64,000 bases of DNA from Phycisphaeraceae bacterium (GTDB taxonomy: Bacteria > Planctomycetota > Phycisphaerae > Phycisphaerales > UBA1924), in the NCBI GenBank assembly GCA_019636655.1, contig JAHBXB010000002.1, positions 942,537-1,006,536 of the forward strand, in the 5' to 3' direction. Below, piece after piece: positions 22,016 through 30,830 of the stretch. The position numbers and the translations under genes were made by a program. How positions within the stretch are numbered: the first letter of the stretch is position 1; the number at the start of each line of letters is the position of its first letter. The notes under the pieces were generated by a model. The model had not been told where the DNA came from. It saw only the letters and a list, made by a program, of their open reading frames with translations, and made no database searches.

Positions 22016-24124
22016 ATGACCGACACCGCCCTGGCGACGGCGGACGACGAACCGGCGGGCCTCGCCGGCCGGCTCTTCTCACCCCGGGGAGAGTTGGTGT
22101 CGTCCCTCGCCGCCGGGGCATTGCTCCTGACCTCGTGGCTGCTCAAGGCGGTCGGCGCGGGCGAGATCGCGGCCGTGCTGGTCTGGGCGAGCCTCGCGAT
22201 CGGCATGGTCCACGGGGTCCGGGCGGCGTGGGATTCCCTCCGCGGCGGGGCGTTCGACATCGACTGCCTGATGGTCATCGGCGCCGCGCTGGCCGCGTAC
22301 ATCGGTGCTCCCGCCGAGGGGGCGCTGCTGCTGTTCCTGTTCGTGCTCGCGGGCGCCCTTGAGGGGCTCGCGATGGCCCGCACCAAGCGGGCGGTCGAGG
22401 CCCTTCACAAGCTCATGCCGACCGAGGCGGTGCGTTGGAGCGATTCCACGAACCAGTGGGAGAGCGCTCCCCCCGAGGCCCTTGCCGCGGGCGACCGGAT
22501 CAAGATCATGCCGGGCGAACTGGTGCCCGCCGACGCCTCGGTGCTCGCCGGTGATTCCGCGATGGACCAGGCGAGCCTTACGGGGGAGAGCATGCCGCGG
22601 AACGTCGGTGTGGGCGACGACCTGTACGCCGGCACCGTCAACGTGGGGAACTCGCTCGAAGCGCGGGTGACTCGCCCGGCGAGCGAGTCGAGCCTCCAGC
22701 GCGTGCTCAACCTCGTGCTCCAGGCCCAGCAGCAGCGGGAGCCCGTGCAGCGGCTGATCGACCGCGTGAGCCAGCCGTACGCCATCGGCGTGATGGTCGC
22801 GAGCGCGGCGGTGCTGCTGGTGTGGTGGCAGGTGTTCAAGGTGCCGCTGGTCGTCCAGGAATCAGGAGGGGTCGGTGGCTCGCTGTACACCGCGATTACG
22901 CTGCTGGTGGTGATGTCGCCGTGCGCGGTGATCATCGCAACACCGACGGCGACCCTCGCGGCGATCGCGCGGGCCGCCCGGGGCGGCGTGCTGTTCAAGG
23001 GCGGACAGGCGATCGAGCGGCTGGCGCGGATGCGGGCGCTGGCGATGGACAAGACCGGTACGCTGACCGTCGGGCACGCCGAGGTGCACGAAATGAAGGG
23101 CATCGGGTGGTCCGACACCGAGCGACTGCTGGCCGTCGCGGCGGGGCTGGAGCAGGACTCGACGCACCCGATCGCCGCGGCGATCCGGGCGGCCGCTGCC
23201 GCGCGCGGAATCAAGCCGATGCGAGCGACGCGGACGACCTTCGAGCCGGGGCGCGGCGTCAGCGGGGTCTTCGACGGTCACCCGGCGCGATTGGGGACGA
23301 TCGAGCACACGCAGAAACTCGTGCCCGTCTGCCTCCGGGCGAAGCTGAAGGAGTTCAGCGAGGCCGCGAGGGGCCGCGGCCACATCGCGACGATCATCGC
23401 CTGGAACGGCCAGGCCGGGGTCGTGGTCATCCACGATGAGCTCAGGCCGGGGGCGGACCAGGTCGTGGGTCGGCTGCACGCAATGGGGATCGGGCCGGTG
23501 GTCATGCTCACCGGCGACAACGCACGGACCGCGGAGAACCTGGCGAAGGCGGTCGGTATCGATCGCTGGCGGGCCGAACTGATGCCCGACGGAAAGGTCG
23601 AGCAGATCAGGGCCCTCAAGGCCGAGGTACGCTCGGTCGGATCGGGCCGCGGCGGGGTTGGGCTCGTCGGCGACGGGGTCAACGACGCTCCCGCCCTCGC
23701 GGCCGCGGATGTGTCGCTGGCGGTGGGGTCGATCGGGTCCGATGCGGCGCTCGAGTCCGCGGACGTCGTGCTGATGGGGGACGACCTGGCAGCCCTGCCG
23801 TGGGCAGTCGACATCGCCCGCCGGGCCCGCCGGACCATTGCCGCAAACCTGACGTTCGCCCTCGTCGCGATCTGCGCGATGGCGGTTGCTACTCTGGTTG
23901 GGTCCAGACTAGGGTTTGCCCTACCCCTGTGGATGGGTGTAATCGGGCACGAGGGCGGGACGCTGCTGGTGGTGGCGAACTCGCTCCTGCTCCTTACGGT
24001 TCCGAAGATGATCCCGTCAGAAAAGCGACCAGTCAGCCTCAATTCTCATGCCGTCGATCCGGCCCATGGGGGCGAAGCCACGCCGGCCGGAGGGGCGCTG
24101 CAACCGGTTACGTCGCTAAAGTAG
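22016..24124 (+). CDS. P1B-4-type metal-exporting ATPase
   Basis: 702 residues with the P-type ATPase core: TGES near 189-192, DKTGTLT with phosphorylated Asp345, TGDN and GDGVNDAP. The ion-binding motifs are SPC at 301-303 in the sixth hydrophobic segment and HEGGT at 645-649 near the C-terminus. SPC plus HEG(G/S)T defines the P1B-4 class, whose members export Co(II) or Fe(II) from the cytoplasm (CoaT, CtpD and PfeT types), rather than the CPC type for copper or zinc. As is usual for this class there is no N-terminal heavy-metal-binding domain. The C-terminal tail of about 40 residues is hydrophilic and of no known family. Rrf2 follows after 40 bases. Confidence 0.9.
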   Translation: MTDTALATADDEPAGLAGRLFSPRGELVSSLAAGALLLTSWLLKAVGAGEIAAVLVWASLAIGMVHGVRAAWDSLRGGAFDIDCLMVIGAALAAYIGAPAEGALLLFLFVLAGALEGLAMARTKRAVEALHKLMPTEAVRWSDSTNQWESAPPEALAAGDRIKIMPGELVPADASVLAGDSAMDQASLTGESMPRNVGVGDDLYAGTVNVGNSLEARVTRPASESSLQRVLNLVLQAQQQREPVQRLIDRVSQPYAIGVMVASAAVLLVWWQVFKVPLVVQESGGVGGSLYTAITLLVVMSPCAVIIATPTATLAAIARAARGGVLFKGGQAIERLARMRALAMDKTGTLTVGHAEVHEMKGIGWSDTERLLAVAAGLEQDSTHPIAAAIRAAAAARGIKPMRATRTTFEPGRGVSGVFDGHPARLGTIEHTQKLVPVCLRAKLKEFSEAARGRGHIATIIAWNGQAGVVVIHDELRPGADQVVGRLHAMGIGPVVMLTGDNARTAENLAKAVGIDRWRAELMPDGKVEQIRALKAEVRSVGSGRGGVGLVGDGVNDAPALAAADVSLAVGSIGSDAALESADVVLMGDDLAALPWAVDIARRARRTIAANLTFALVAICAMAVATLVGSRLGFALPLWMGVIGHEGGTLLVVANSLLLLTVPKMIPSEKRPVSLNSHAVDPAHGGEATPAGGALQPVTSLK

Positions 24125-24164
24125 TCCGCCGTCCTTGCCGGCCACCTGTTTAGGGAGTCCATGA

Positions 24165-24629
24165 ATGTTCTCTCAGACGACCGAGTACGCCCTTCGGGCG
24201 ATGGCGTGGCTGGCCCTGAGTCCCGGGCAGTTGGTCTCCACCACGGCCCTTGCCCAGGCGACCAAGGTTCCCGAGCACTACCTCGCCAAGGTGCTCCAGC
24301 AGTTGGCCGCGGCGGGGCTGGTGCGGGGGCGCCGGGGCGTCGGGGGTGGGTATCAACTGTCGCGCCCGGCGTCGCAGATCACGATGACCGAGGTCGTGCG
24401 CTCCACCGGCCGCATCGAGCGGATCACGGTGTGCCCGCTCGGGCTCTCCTCGCACGGGACGAACCTGTGCCCGCTGCACCGCATGCTCGACTCGGTCGCG
24501 AAGGACGCCCTCGCGATGCTCGACGGCAAGACTCTCGCCGACCTGATCGACCAGCCGGGGATGAGCACGCCGCTCTGCGATGAGAGAGTGCGACCGGTGA
24601 CCCTCAGCCTCTCCGCGAACGGGGCCTGA
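24165..24629 (+). CDS. Rrf2-family transcriptional regulator
   Basis: 154 residues: an N-terminal winged helix (QTTEYALRAMAWLA, VSTTALAQATKVPEHYLAKV) and the Gly-rich wing VRGRRGVGGGYQLSRP, both typical of Rrf2. In IscR and NsrR an Fe-S cluster is held by three cysteines at positions 92, 98 and 104 with a His or Asp; aligned here these are Cys90, Ser96 and Cys102, with His105 in the IscR His position and Glu7 at the N-terminus. The central Cys is therefore missing, and His97 next to it is a possible replacement. AGGGAG just before the ATG is the ribosome site. It is downstream of the P1B-4 ATPase, so it may sense iron or another metal. Confidence 0.88.
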   Translation: MFSQTTEYALRAMAWLALSPGQLVSTTALAQATKVPEHYLAKVLQQLAAAGLVRGRRGVGGGYQLSRPASQITMTEVVRSTGRIERITVCPLGLSSHGTNLCPLHRMLDSVAKDALAMLDGKTLADLIDQPGMSTPLCDERVRPVTLSLSANGA

Positions 24630-24646
24630 GAAGGCTCCGTGCGGGC

Positions 24647-24652
24647 TAGCAT
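24647..24652 (+). promoter_or_regulatory. -10-like TAGCAT in front of lysS
   Basis: TAGCAT ends 7 bases before ATG 24660, favouring it over the GTG at 24639. Confidence 0.4.
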
Positions 24653-24659
24653 CGTCGCG

Positions 24660-26285
24660 ATGTCATCCACACCGGAATCAGGGCCCGCCGCCGCGGGGAT
24701 CCACGAGCTCGAGCAGCAGCGCCGGAAGAACCGGGACGAAGCCGCTCGCCTTGGGTTCCCGCCCTACGGGAAGCGCACCGACGGTCTCGACACCCTTGCG
24801 GCGGCCAAGGGCAAGTACGACGAAGCAGCGGACAAGGCGTTCGCCGCCGCGGGCAAGGAACCCCCGGCCGGATTCACGGATCCGCGTCCGGCCGCGGCGA
24901 TCGCCGGGCGGATCGTGCTCCGGCGCGACGGCGGCAAGCTGCTCTGGCTGACCCTGCGGGACGAGACCGGCGACATGCAGGCGGCGGTGAGCGAGCGGGA
25001 CTGCGACACGCGATCCTTCGCCCTGGCCAAGTCGCTGGACCTGGGGGACGTGATCGTGGTGCGGGGTCGGATGATGAAGACGCGGACCGGCGAGATCACC
25101 TGCTGGGCCGGGCTGGGCGCGGCGGGGCAGGAGCCGGCGGTCGAACTCGCGAGCAAGTGCCTCACGCCCCCGCCGGAGAAGCACGCCGGGCTCGCGGATG
25201 TGGAGCTGCGGTACCGGCGACGGTACGTGGACATGTGGGCGACGCCCGAGACCGTGCGGGTGTTCCAGATGCGGTCACGCATCGTCTCGCGGATCCGGAG
25301 GCACCTGGACGAGCGGGGGTACCTCGAGGTCGAGACGCCGATGCTCCAGCAACTGGCCGGCGGCGCCGCGGCGCGGCCGTTCAAGACGCACATGAACGCG
25401 CTGGACATCGAGCTGTTCCTGCGGATCGCGCCGGAGCTGTACCTCAAGCGGCTGCTCGTGGGCGGCATGCCCAGGGTGTACGAGATCAACCGGAACTTCC
25501 GCAACGAGGGGGTGGACAAGAGCCACAACCCCGAGTTCACGATGCTCGAGGTGTACCACGCGTTCGGCGATGTCGAGACGATGATGGAGCTGATCGAGGG
25601 CACCATCCGCTCCTGCGCGATGATGGTGAAGATGGCGAGCGAGGACGCGTCGGGCGCCGTCGGCGACGAGGACGCGGTCCCCAGCGACCTTGTGCTCCCC
25701 TTCGGCGACGTGATGATTGACTACGGCAAGCCGTTTCTTCGGGTCGCCTACTCGGATCTGTTCCAACGGGCACTTGGATTCCCGATCTCCGATGGCGCCC
25801 GGGCTCGCGAAGAGGCCAGGAAGCGGGGGCTCAAGGTCACCGGCGAAAAGGGCGAGCCGCTCGCGGATGTCCTGGTCGTCAACGAGTTGTTCGAGGAAGT
25901 CGCCGAGCCGACCCTCGACATCACCCGCCCGACGTTCATCACGCGGTACCCGTCCGCGATCAGCCCGCTCACCCGGCCCAACCCGGAGCACCCGGAGCTC
26001 GCGGACCGGTCGGACCTGTTCATCGGCCACATGGAGGTGGCCCCCCTCTACACCGAGTTGAACGACCCCGACGTGCAAGCGGCGAAGTTCCGCGAGCAGC
26101 TGGCCGGGTTGGACGACGAGGAGAGCACCTTCCGCACGTTCGATCAGGACTTCATCGATGCGCTGAAGGTGGGGATGCCGCCGGCGGGCGGGCTTGGGCT
26201 GGGCATCGACCGGCTGGTGATGCTGCTGACCAACCAGCGGACGATCCGCGATGTCGTGCTCTTCCCGATGATGCGGCCGGAATAG
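24660..26285 (+). CDS. lysS: Lysine-tRNA ligase, class II
   Basis: Charges tRNA-Lys. The 541-residue protein has an N-terminal OB-fold anticodon-binding domain ([21 protein letters not shown] near 81-101), the class II motif 1 region ([10 protein letters not shown] near 221-230), motif 2 ([20 protein letters not shown] near 274-293) and motif 3 ([15 protein letters not shown] near 511-525). [19 protein letters not shown] is typical of LysRS rather than AspRS or AsnRS. The start ATG 24660 is chosen over GTG 24639 because a -10-like hexamer lies between them. Confidence 0.95.
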   Translation: MSSTPESGPAAAGIHELEQQRRKNRDEAARLGFPPYGKRTDGLDTLAAAKGKYDEAADKAFAAAGKEPPAGFTDPRPAAAIAGRIVLRRDGGKLLWLTLRDETGDMQAAVSERDCDTRSFALAKSLDLGDVIVVRGRMMKTRTGEITCWAGLGAAGQEPAVELASKCLTPPPEKHAGLADVELRYRRRYVDMWATPETVRVFQMRSRIVSRIRRHLDERGYLEVETPMLQQLAGGAAARPFKTHMNALDIELFLRIAPELYLKRLLVGGMPRVYEINRNFRNEGVDKSHNPEFTMLEVYHAFGDVETMMELIEGTIRSCAMMVKMASEDASGAVGDEDAVPSDLVLPFGDVMIDYGKPFLRVAYSDLFQRALGFPISDGARAREEARKRGLKVTGEKGEPLADVLVVNELFEEVAEPTLDITRPTFITRYPSAISPLTRPNPEHPELADRSDLFIGHMEVAPLYTELNDPDVQAAKFREQLAGLDDEESTFRTFDQDFIDALKVGMPPAGGLGLGIDRLVMLLTNQRTIRDVVLFPMMRPE

Positions 26286-26301
26286 CCGGCGCCGCGCGGG
26301 T

Positions 26302-27210
26302 TTACGGCTTCGCCGCACCCTCGGGCGCCATGGCGCCAAGCACCGCACCGAGCTGTTCGGGAGTCAGGTCGGTCAGGCAGATGTCGATCGCCAGTCGCGA
26401 AGCGGCCGGGGCATCCCCCGCCGCGTTGGCCTTGGCCAGGGCCTGGAGCTTGGGCTTGATCGCGGCGCGCTGGTCGGCCGACAGGCCGGCGCTGTCCAGC
26501 AGGGGCGCGAGCTGCGCGGCCGCCGCGGCGGCCTGGCGCACCAGCGAGCGGTCCGCATCGCCGCTGAGGTCCACAAAGGCCCTCCGCAGCGAGAGAGAGA
26601 TCGTCTTCTGCACATCGTTCCCGGACTGCTTGGTGAGGTTCTCGGTGGACGCGGTCGAATACTCGCGCAGCACCAGTTCGGCCTGCTGCCGCTGGCGGGC
26701 CGTGATGGTGTTGGTGGTCATGAGGCGATCAAGCAGGACGCCCGGCCGCAGGGGCTTAAGGCTCTTGGCGAGTTCCTGCAGCTGGGCCAGGTCGGCGCTC
26801 GGGCTGTCGCCGCTCAGCGCCTCGCGGGCCCGGTGGATCTCCAGGGCCAAGGCGAGGTTGTCGCGCACGCGCTGGTCCATCTCCGCGTCGTGGATCGAGA
26901 CCTGCTTCCGGATGTTGGCCCTGGTCTGGTCGTCGAGGTCCAGGGCGAGCACCGCGGCGAGTTCAACGCTGCCCTCGATGGGGATCAGGTTGCCGCCGGC
27001 ATCGCGCTTCACGAGCGAGGGAAGCGGCGCATCGGGCGCCGGATCCGGGCGAGGCGGCGGCTGGACGACCGGGTGCGACGCGGGCTCGGGGGCCTGATAC
27101 GGAGGCGTCTTCTCCGCCGCGGGCGGCGCGGGCGGCACGATCTGGGCCGCGGCGACTGAACCGAGCAGGAGGGAAAGGCACGCGGCGGGGGCCAGTGGGT
27201 TACGCAGCAT
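26302..27210 (-). CDS. Secreted protein, first of three paralogues in this region
   Basis: 302 residues with a signal peptide (MLRNPLAPAACLSLLLGSVAAA), a Pro-rich linker to about 75, and an all-helical mature part. It shares a layout with the proteins at 27804-28730 and 29541-30347: a short lead-in with an R/H-D-x-x-G motif (here VKRDAGGNLIPI), then helices with a VRDNLALAL-type segment, a PLR segment (SLKPLRPGVLLDRL) and an REYxxA-like segment. The last part ends in LTPEQLGAVL, reminiscent of LTxxQ/Spy-type periplasmic proteins. Function unknown. A GGAG site precedes the ATG. This copy is the most divergent of the three. Confidence 0.7.
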   Translation of the reverse strand: MLRNPLAPAACLSLLLGSVAAAQIVPPAPPAAEKTPPYQAPEPASHPVVQPPPRPDPAPDAPLPSLVKRDAGGNLIPIEGSVELAAVLALDLDDQTRANIRKQVSIHDAEMDQRVRDNLALALEIHRAREALSGDSPSADLAQLQELAKSLKPLRPGVLLDRLMTTNTITARQRQQAELVLREYSTASTENLTKQSGNDVQKTISLSLRRAFVDLSGDADRSLVRQAAAAAAQLAPLLDSAGLSADQRAAIKPKLQALAKANAAGDAPAASRLAIDICLTDLTPEQLGAVLGAMAPEGAAKP

Positions 27211-27266
27211 CGTGGGCTCCGGGCGGGTGAACGGCGATCGTAGGGTGGGGAGCCACGTGGGTGGAG

Positions 27267-27752
27267 TCAGCCAGGTGTGAGGCCGCACTCGGGGCAATTG
27301 GAACCGGTAGTCAGGCTGTATCGGGGGTACCCGCAGGCGAGGCACAGGTTCAGCTGGATCCGGTGGAGCCGACGCCGGTCCCGCACGTATCGCCACCAGA
27401 CCCAGGTTGTCCTGGCCATGATGAGAGCGATGATGGCCCACAACTGAACGGCTACGACAAACGCACCAGGCGATTCGAACACGCCAAAATGCCACCATCG
27501 CTGGGGCCAGTCACCCTTTGTTGAATAGAACCCCCAGTGGGGCGACGGATGCTCCTGTGCAACCCACGATTGATATCGCAAGGAGATGGTGCCAGCGCAA
27601 GTGGTAAGAACCCCTTGGTGGTCCCCGATCACGATCCACCCCATCTCGCATCTCGACAGGCTGTCGACCCAGACCGCCACCAGGATGGCGGATAGGGCTA
27701 ACCCTCCCCAGCGGGTGAAGACTCGACGTGGCAACGGCTGCTGCGCGGACAC
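27267..27752 (-). CDS. Small membrane protein with C-terminal zinc ribbon
   Basis: 161 residues from GTG 27752, with hydrophobic helices near 14-28 (WGGLALSAILVAVWV) and 97-115 (GAFVVAVQLWAIIALIMA), an exported Trp-rich middle part and a C-terminal zinc ribbon (CLACGYPRYSL ... CPECGL near 137-158). It sits between two of the paralogous secreted proteins on the same strand. The base composition is lower in GC than the neighbours, noticeable near 27500-27600. The start codon is uncertain because no ribosome site is evident. Function unknown. Confidence 0.65.
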   Translation of the reverse strand: MSAQQPLPRRVFTRWGGLALSAILVAVWVDSLSRCEMGWIVIGDHQGVLTTCAGTISLRYQSWVAQEHPSPHWGFYSTKGDWPQRWWHFGVFESPGAFVVAVQLWAIIALIMARTTWVWWRYVRDRRRLHRIQLNLCLACGYPRYSLTTGSNCPECGLTPG

Positions 27753-27803
27753 ATCTCGCCCCAGGACTGATGATCAACGTCCGCGGATGCGTACCGCCAG
27801 TGC

Positions 27804-28730
27804 CTACTTGGATCCGCCGTGCGCGTGCGGCCCGCCGATCCGCTCGAGAATCTGCTTCTTCTGCGTCTCGTCGAGCTCGGCGTAAACCTTCCAGAAGACC
27901 TGGGCCCGCTCGTTGGGGGTGGCCTTGCCGAAGGACTTGTTGAACGAGTCCCCGACAATCTTGCGGACCTTGGACTCCTGGGCGGGAGTCAGCGAGAGCT
28001 GGGCGATCAGGGCGTCGAAGTCGCGGGACTGCTGGCCAATGGTCCGCTCGTAGGCGCTCTTGATCTCCTGCCCGGCGATCCGGGCGAACTCGGTGCGGGC
28101 CGAATCGCGGACGCCGGCCATGCGAGTCGCTCCCGGAGACTTGTCCTCGCGTTCGGAGGCGGGCTTGGCGAGGTCCTCGTCGACGACGGCCTTCCAGTAC
28201 TCCTGCACCATCCGCTTGAGTTCCTTCCCCTCGTCGGGCGGGAGCGCGGCGATGAGTTCCTGGGCCAGCACACCGCGGTCGCGGAGCGGCTTGGCCTTCG
28301 CGGCGAGTTCTTGCACGAGGCGGGTCGCCTCGGCCTTGTCGCCAGCCTCACGAGCGTTGTGCAGCAGCGAGATGGTCTGCAGGTTCTCGGTGACGAGCTG
28401 GTCGAGCAGACGGGAGCGTTCCAGGAGGATGCGGTCCACGGCGGCGCGGCTGGCCGCGTCGAGCGGCATCACGCGGACGGCGGCCTCGGCGGGGTTCGTC
28501 TCCAGACGCACGACCTTGCCGGAGAAGTCCCGCTGCACCAGCGTCGGCGCGACCGCGGCCGCGGTGACGGCGGGGCCCTTGAGCGCGGAGCCGTCGGATG
28601 TCGGATCGGCCGGGGTCGAGGCGGGCTTGGCCGGCGCGGTCTTGCCCGTGGCCTTGCCGGGCTGGGCCAGCGCGGACGCGGCGGTGAGCGAGAGGCCGAG
28701 AACCGAGGCAGCGAGCAGACAGCGAATCAT
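27804..28730 (-). CDS. Secreted protein, second of three paralogues
   Basis: 308 residues with a signal peptide (MIRCLLAASVLGLSLTAASALA), an Ala/Thr/Pro-rich linker to about 70, and a helical domain: VQRDFSGKVVRL near 78-89, VMPLDAASRAAVDRIL, LVTENLQTISLL, AKPLRDRGVLAQEL, VQEYWKAVVDE, then IAQLSLTPAQESKVRKIV and AELDETQKKQILERI. The final two segments are like the LTxxQ motif of Spy/CpxP-type periplasmic proteins, but the protein is longer and I would not assign their chaperone role. GGAGG precedes ATG 28730. It is much closer to the third paralogue (29541-30347) than to the first. Confidence 0.72.
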   Translation of the reverse strand: MIRCLLAASVLGLSLTAASALAQPGKATGKTAPAKPASTPADPTSDGSALKGPAVTAAAVAPTLVQRDFSGKVVRLETNPAEAAVRVMPLDAASRAAVDRILLERSRLLDQLVTENLQTISLLHNAREAGDKAEATRLVQELAAKAKPLRDRGVLAQELIAALPPDEGKELKRMVQEYWKAVVDEDLAKPASEREDKSPGATRMAGVRDSARTEFARIAGQEIKSAYERTIGQQSRDFDALIAQLSLTPAQESKVRKIVGDSFNKSFGKATPNERAQVFWKVYAELDETQKKQILERIGGPHAHGGSK

Positions 28731-28991
28731 GTGGGTCCTCCGCGAGCGATCGGGACAACGAGCCGGGAACAGCGGACTCGGGGTCAACGAGGGTGGTCTA
28801 TCGTCGGTGCACTATCGGCAGAACGCCAGCCCCCCGAGGCGGATTGCCCTCAACGGGACTGAGGGGCTATACGGGTTGCGCCGGGATCGGTTTCTGCACA
28901 ACCCGCCCGCGGGCCTATAGGGTGGGCGACGGGCGGCGGGCTCGGGGCTCAGTTATCGGGCTTGGTTGGGGACTGGTTTGGGAGGCCGCGG

Positions 28992-29537
28992 ATGAACTCG
29001 AAGGAACTCGCTGGGCGGATCGCCGAACTGGCCCTGTTGCGCGGGCAGTTCACCCTTCGGTCGGGAAAGACCAGCACGTATTACCTGGACAAGTACCTGT
29101 TCAGCACCCGCCCGGAGGTGCTCAAGGAACTCGGGCGGCTGTTCGCCGAGCGGATCCGCGAGATCGAGCGGTCGTCGGGGCAGCGGGTCGACCGCCTGGC
29201 CGGGGCGGAACTCGGGGGCATCCCCCTGGTGACCGCGGCGAGCCTGGAGACGGGGCTGCCGTGCATCTTCGTCCGCAACGCGAAGAAGGAGTACGGCACC
29301 GCGAAGCAGATGGAGGGGAAACTCGAGAAGGGCGAGACGGTGGTGTTCGTGGAGGATGTCGCGACCACCGGCGGGCAGGCGCTCGAGGCGGTCGGCGTGC
29401 TCAAGGATGCCGGCGCCCGGGTGCTGGCGGTGATCGCGACGATCGACCGTCTGGAGGGCGCGCGGGAGAACATCGAGAAGAGCGGGGCCCGGTTCGAGGC
29501 GCTCTTCACCACGCGAGATCTTGGCGTCGTCCAGTAG
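28992..29537 (+). CDS. pyrE: Orotate phosphoribosyltransferase
   Basis: Joins orotate to PRPP to give OMP, the fifth step of pyrimidine synthesis. The 181-residue protein has the PRPP loop VVFVEDVATTGGQALEA near 117-133, the orotate/loop region FTLRSGKTSTYYLDKYLF near 20-37 and GAELGGIPLV near 75-84. ATG 28992 has a ribosome site GGGAGG 6 bases in front. It is isolated from pyrR-pyrB by 25 kb and stands alone between two minus-strand secreted-protein genes, ending 3 bases before the end of the third paralogue. Confidence 0.93.
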   Translation: MNSKELAGRIAELALLRGQFTLRSGKTSTYYLDKYLFSTRPEVLKELGRLFAERIREIERSSGQRVDRLAGAELGGIPLVTAASLETGLPCIFVRNAKKEYGTAKQMEGKLEKGETVVFVEDVATTGGQALEAVGVLKDAGARVLAVIATIDRLEGARENIEKSGARFEALFTTRDLGVVQ

Positions 29538-29540
29538 CGG

Positions 29541-30347
29541 TCACCCGAGCGACTTGAGCGTGCGGATCAACTGGATCCGCTGCGTCCGGTCCAGTTCCGC
29601 GGCGACCTGCAGGAAGAGCCAGCCGTAGAGCTTCTTGTCGGCGTTCTCGCCGTGCTCATCGACAAACTCTCCTACCAGGGTGCGGATCTTCGCCGCCTGG
29701 GATTCGGTGAGGTTCAGGTCCTTGGTCACGATCGTGTAGACGAGGTCCCCGGACTTGAGCATCCGCTCGAACGCGCGCCCGATCTCCTGCCCGAACGATT
29801 CGAGCTTCGCCGCGGCGACGGCCTCGAAGCGCGACTTCACCTTGCCATCGGGACCCGGCCGAGCCACGGCACTGGCGGCGACCGCGGCCCAGTAGTCGCG
29901 GAGGATGCCGTCGTACTCGGCCCGCTGATCGGGCGGGAGCGCCGCCCGGATCGCGGCTTGGAGCGAGCGTCCGCCGGTCGCCTCGCGGACGGGCCGCAGG
30001 CGGGCGTACGCCTCGGAGGCGAGATCGAGCTGGTCCAGTTTGTCGCCCGCGGCGCCGGCCGAGTTCAGGCGTGTGAGCAGGTCGATGTTGTCGGCGACGA
30101 ACTCGTCAATCGCGGCCGCGCGCCGGTCGATGATGGCGCGGATGCTGGCGGCGGCTTCCTCATCGAGCGGCAGCAGCCTCGCCGCGGCGATCTCGGCGGG
30201 CATCTCCGGCGGCACGATGCGCCCGGCAAAGTCGTGGACGACGATGGTGGGGCGGGGAGCCGGGTCCTCGCTCGGCGTGGTCGACGGCCCGGCCAGCGGT
30301 GGAGGTGGGGCAACGACCAGTGCGAGTGTCAGGACGAACTGGAGCAT
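29541..30347 (-). CDS. Secreted protein, third of three paralogues
   Basis: 268 residues with a short signal peptide (MLQFVLTLALVVAPPPPLAG) and then the shared domain: VVHDFAGRIVPPEMPAEIAA near 35-54, LLPLDEEAAASIRAII, FVADNIDLLTRL, LRPVREATGGRSL, LRDYWAAVAAS, then TKDLNLTESQAAKIRTLVGE and AELDRTQRIQLIRTL. This copy aligns with the 27804-28730 protein along its whole mature length. AAGGAG is placed normally before the ATG. It ends 3 bases from the convergent pyrE stop, with no space for a separate terminator. Function unknown. Confidence 0.72.
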   Translation of the reverse strand: MLQFVLTLALVVAPPPPLAGPSTTPSEDPAPRPTIVVHDFAGRIVPPEMPAEIAAARLLPLDEEAAASIRAIIDRRAAAIDEFVADNIDLLTRLNSAGAAGDKLDQLDLASEAYARLRPVREATGGRSLQAAIRAALPPDQRAEYDGILRDYWAAVAASAVARPGPDGKVKSRFEAVAAAKLESFGQEIGRAFERMLKSGDLVYTIVTKDLNLTESQAAKIRTLVGEFVDEHGENADKKLYGWLFLQVAAELDRTQRIQLIRTLKSLG

Positions 30348-30375
30348 GCAAGCGCTCCTTCAACGACGCGGCGTG

Positions 30376-30750
30376 CTACCGGAGCATGGTGAACGCGAAC
30401 GCGGCGATCGCCACGACCGCGGCGACGATCACCCACACGGGCATCCGGGCGGCCGCGGGCGACATCGATTCGCCGCAGTGGTAGCAGATCTCCGCGTCGT
30501 CGTAGACCTCTTTCCTGCAGTGCGGGCAGGTGCGGGTGACGTCGGAGAACCTCGCGACATCATCCTCGGACGGGGCCTCGAGGTCGACATCGAGCGGCCC
30601 AAGGTCCTTGCCGCAGCACCCGCCGACAGGCCGCGCGGAGGCGCCGGCGCGAGCGGGCCCGCAGCAGCCCTTGCCGACGACGTCTCCGGTAGCGGGGGCG
30701 CGCCGCAGGGCGCGGGGGTCGTGTGAACGGGACTCGGGTGACGGGGCCAT
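30376..30750 (-). CDS. Small tail-anchored zinc-ribbon protein
   Basis: 124 residues: a Cys-containing N-terminal part (GKGCCGPARA near 27-36, VGGCCGKDLG near 42-51), a zinc ribbon CPHCRKEVYDDAEICYHCGE near 75-94, and a single C-terminal membrane helix (VWVIVAAVVAIAAFAFTML). The ribbon would face the cytoplasm if the helix is a tail anchor. The two CC pairs could bind metal as well. ATG 30750 is supported by TACTCT 6 bases in front; the longer frame upstream is Arg-rich and non-coding in appearance. Function unknown. Confidence 0.75.
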   Translation of the reverse strand: MAPSPESRSHDPRALRRAPATGDVVGKGCCGPARAGASARPVGGCCGKDLGPLDVDLEAPSEDDVARFSDVTRTCPHCRKEVYDDAEICYHCGESMSPAAARMPVWVIVAAVVAIAAFAFTMLR

Positions 30751-30756
30751 GGCCAA

Positions 30757-30762
30757 AGAGTA
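30757..30762 (-). promoter_or_regulatory. -10-like TACTCT in front of the tail-anchored zinc-ribbon gene
   Basis: On the minus strand TACTCT ends 6 bases before ATG 30750. Confidence 0.4.
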
Positions 30763-30830
30763 CCCGGCCGTCGCCCGAGAGCGACCACTAACCTGATTTC
30801 GGCGTATCGGCACGCTGGCTGTGACGGACC

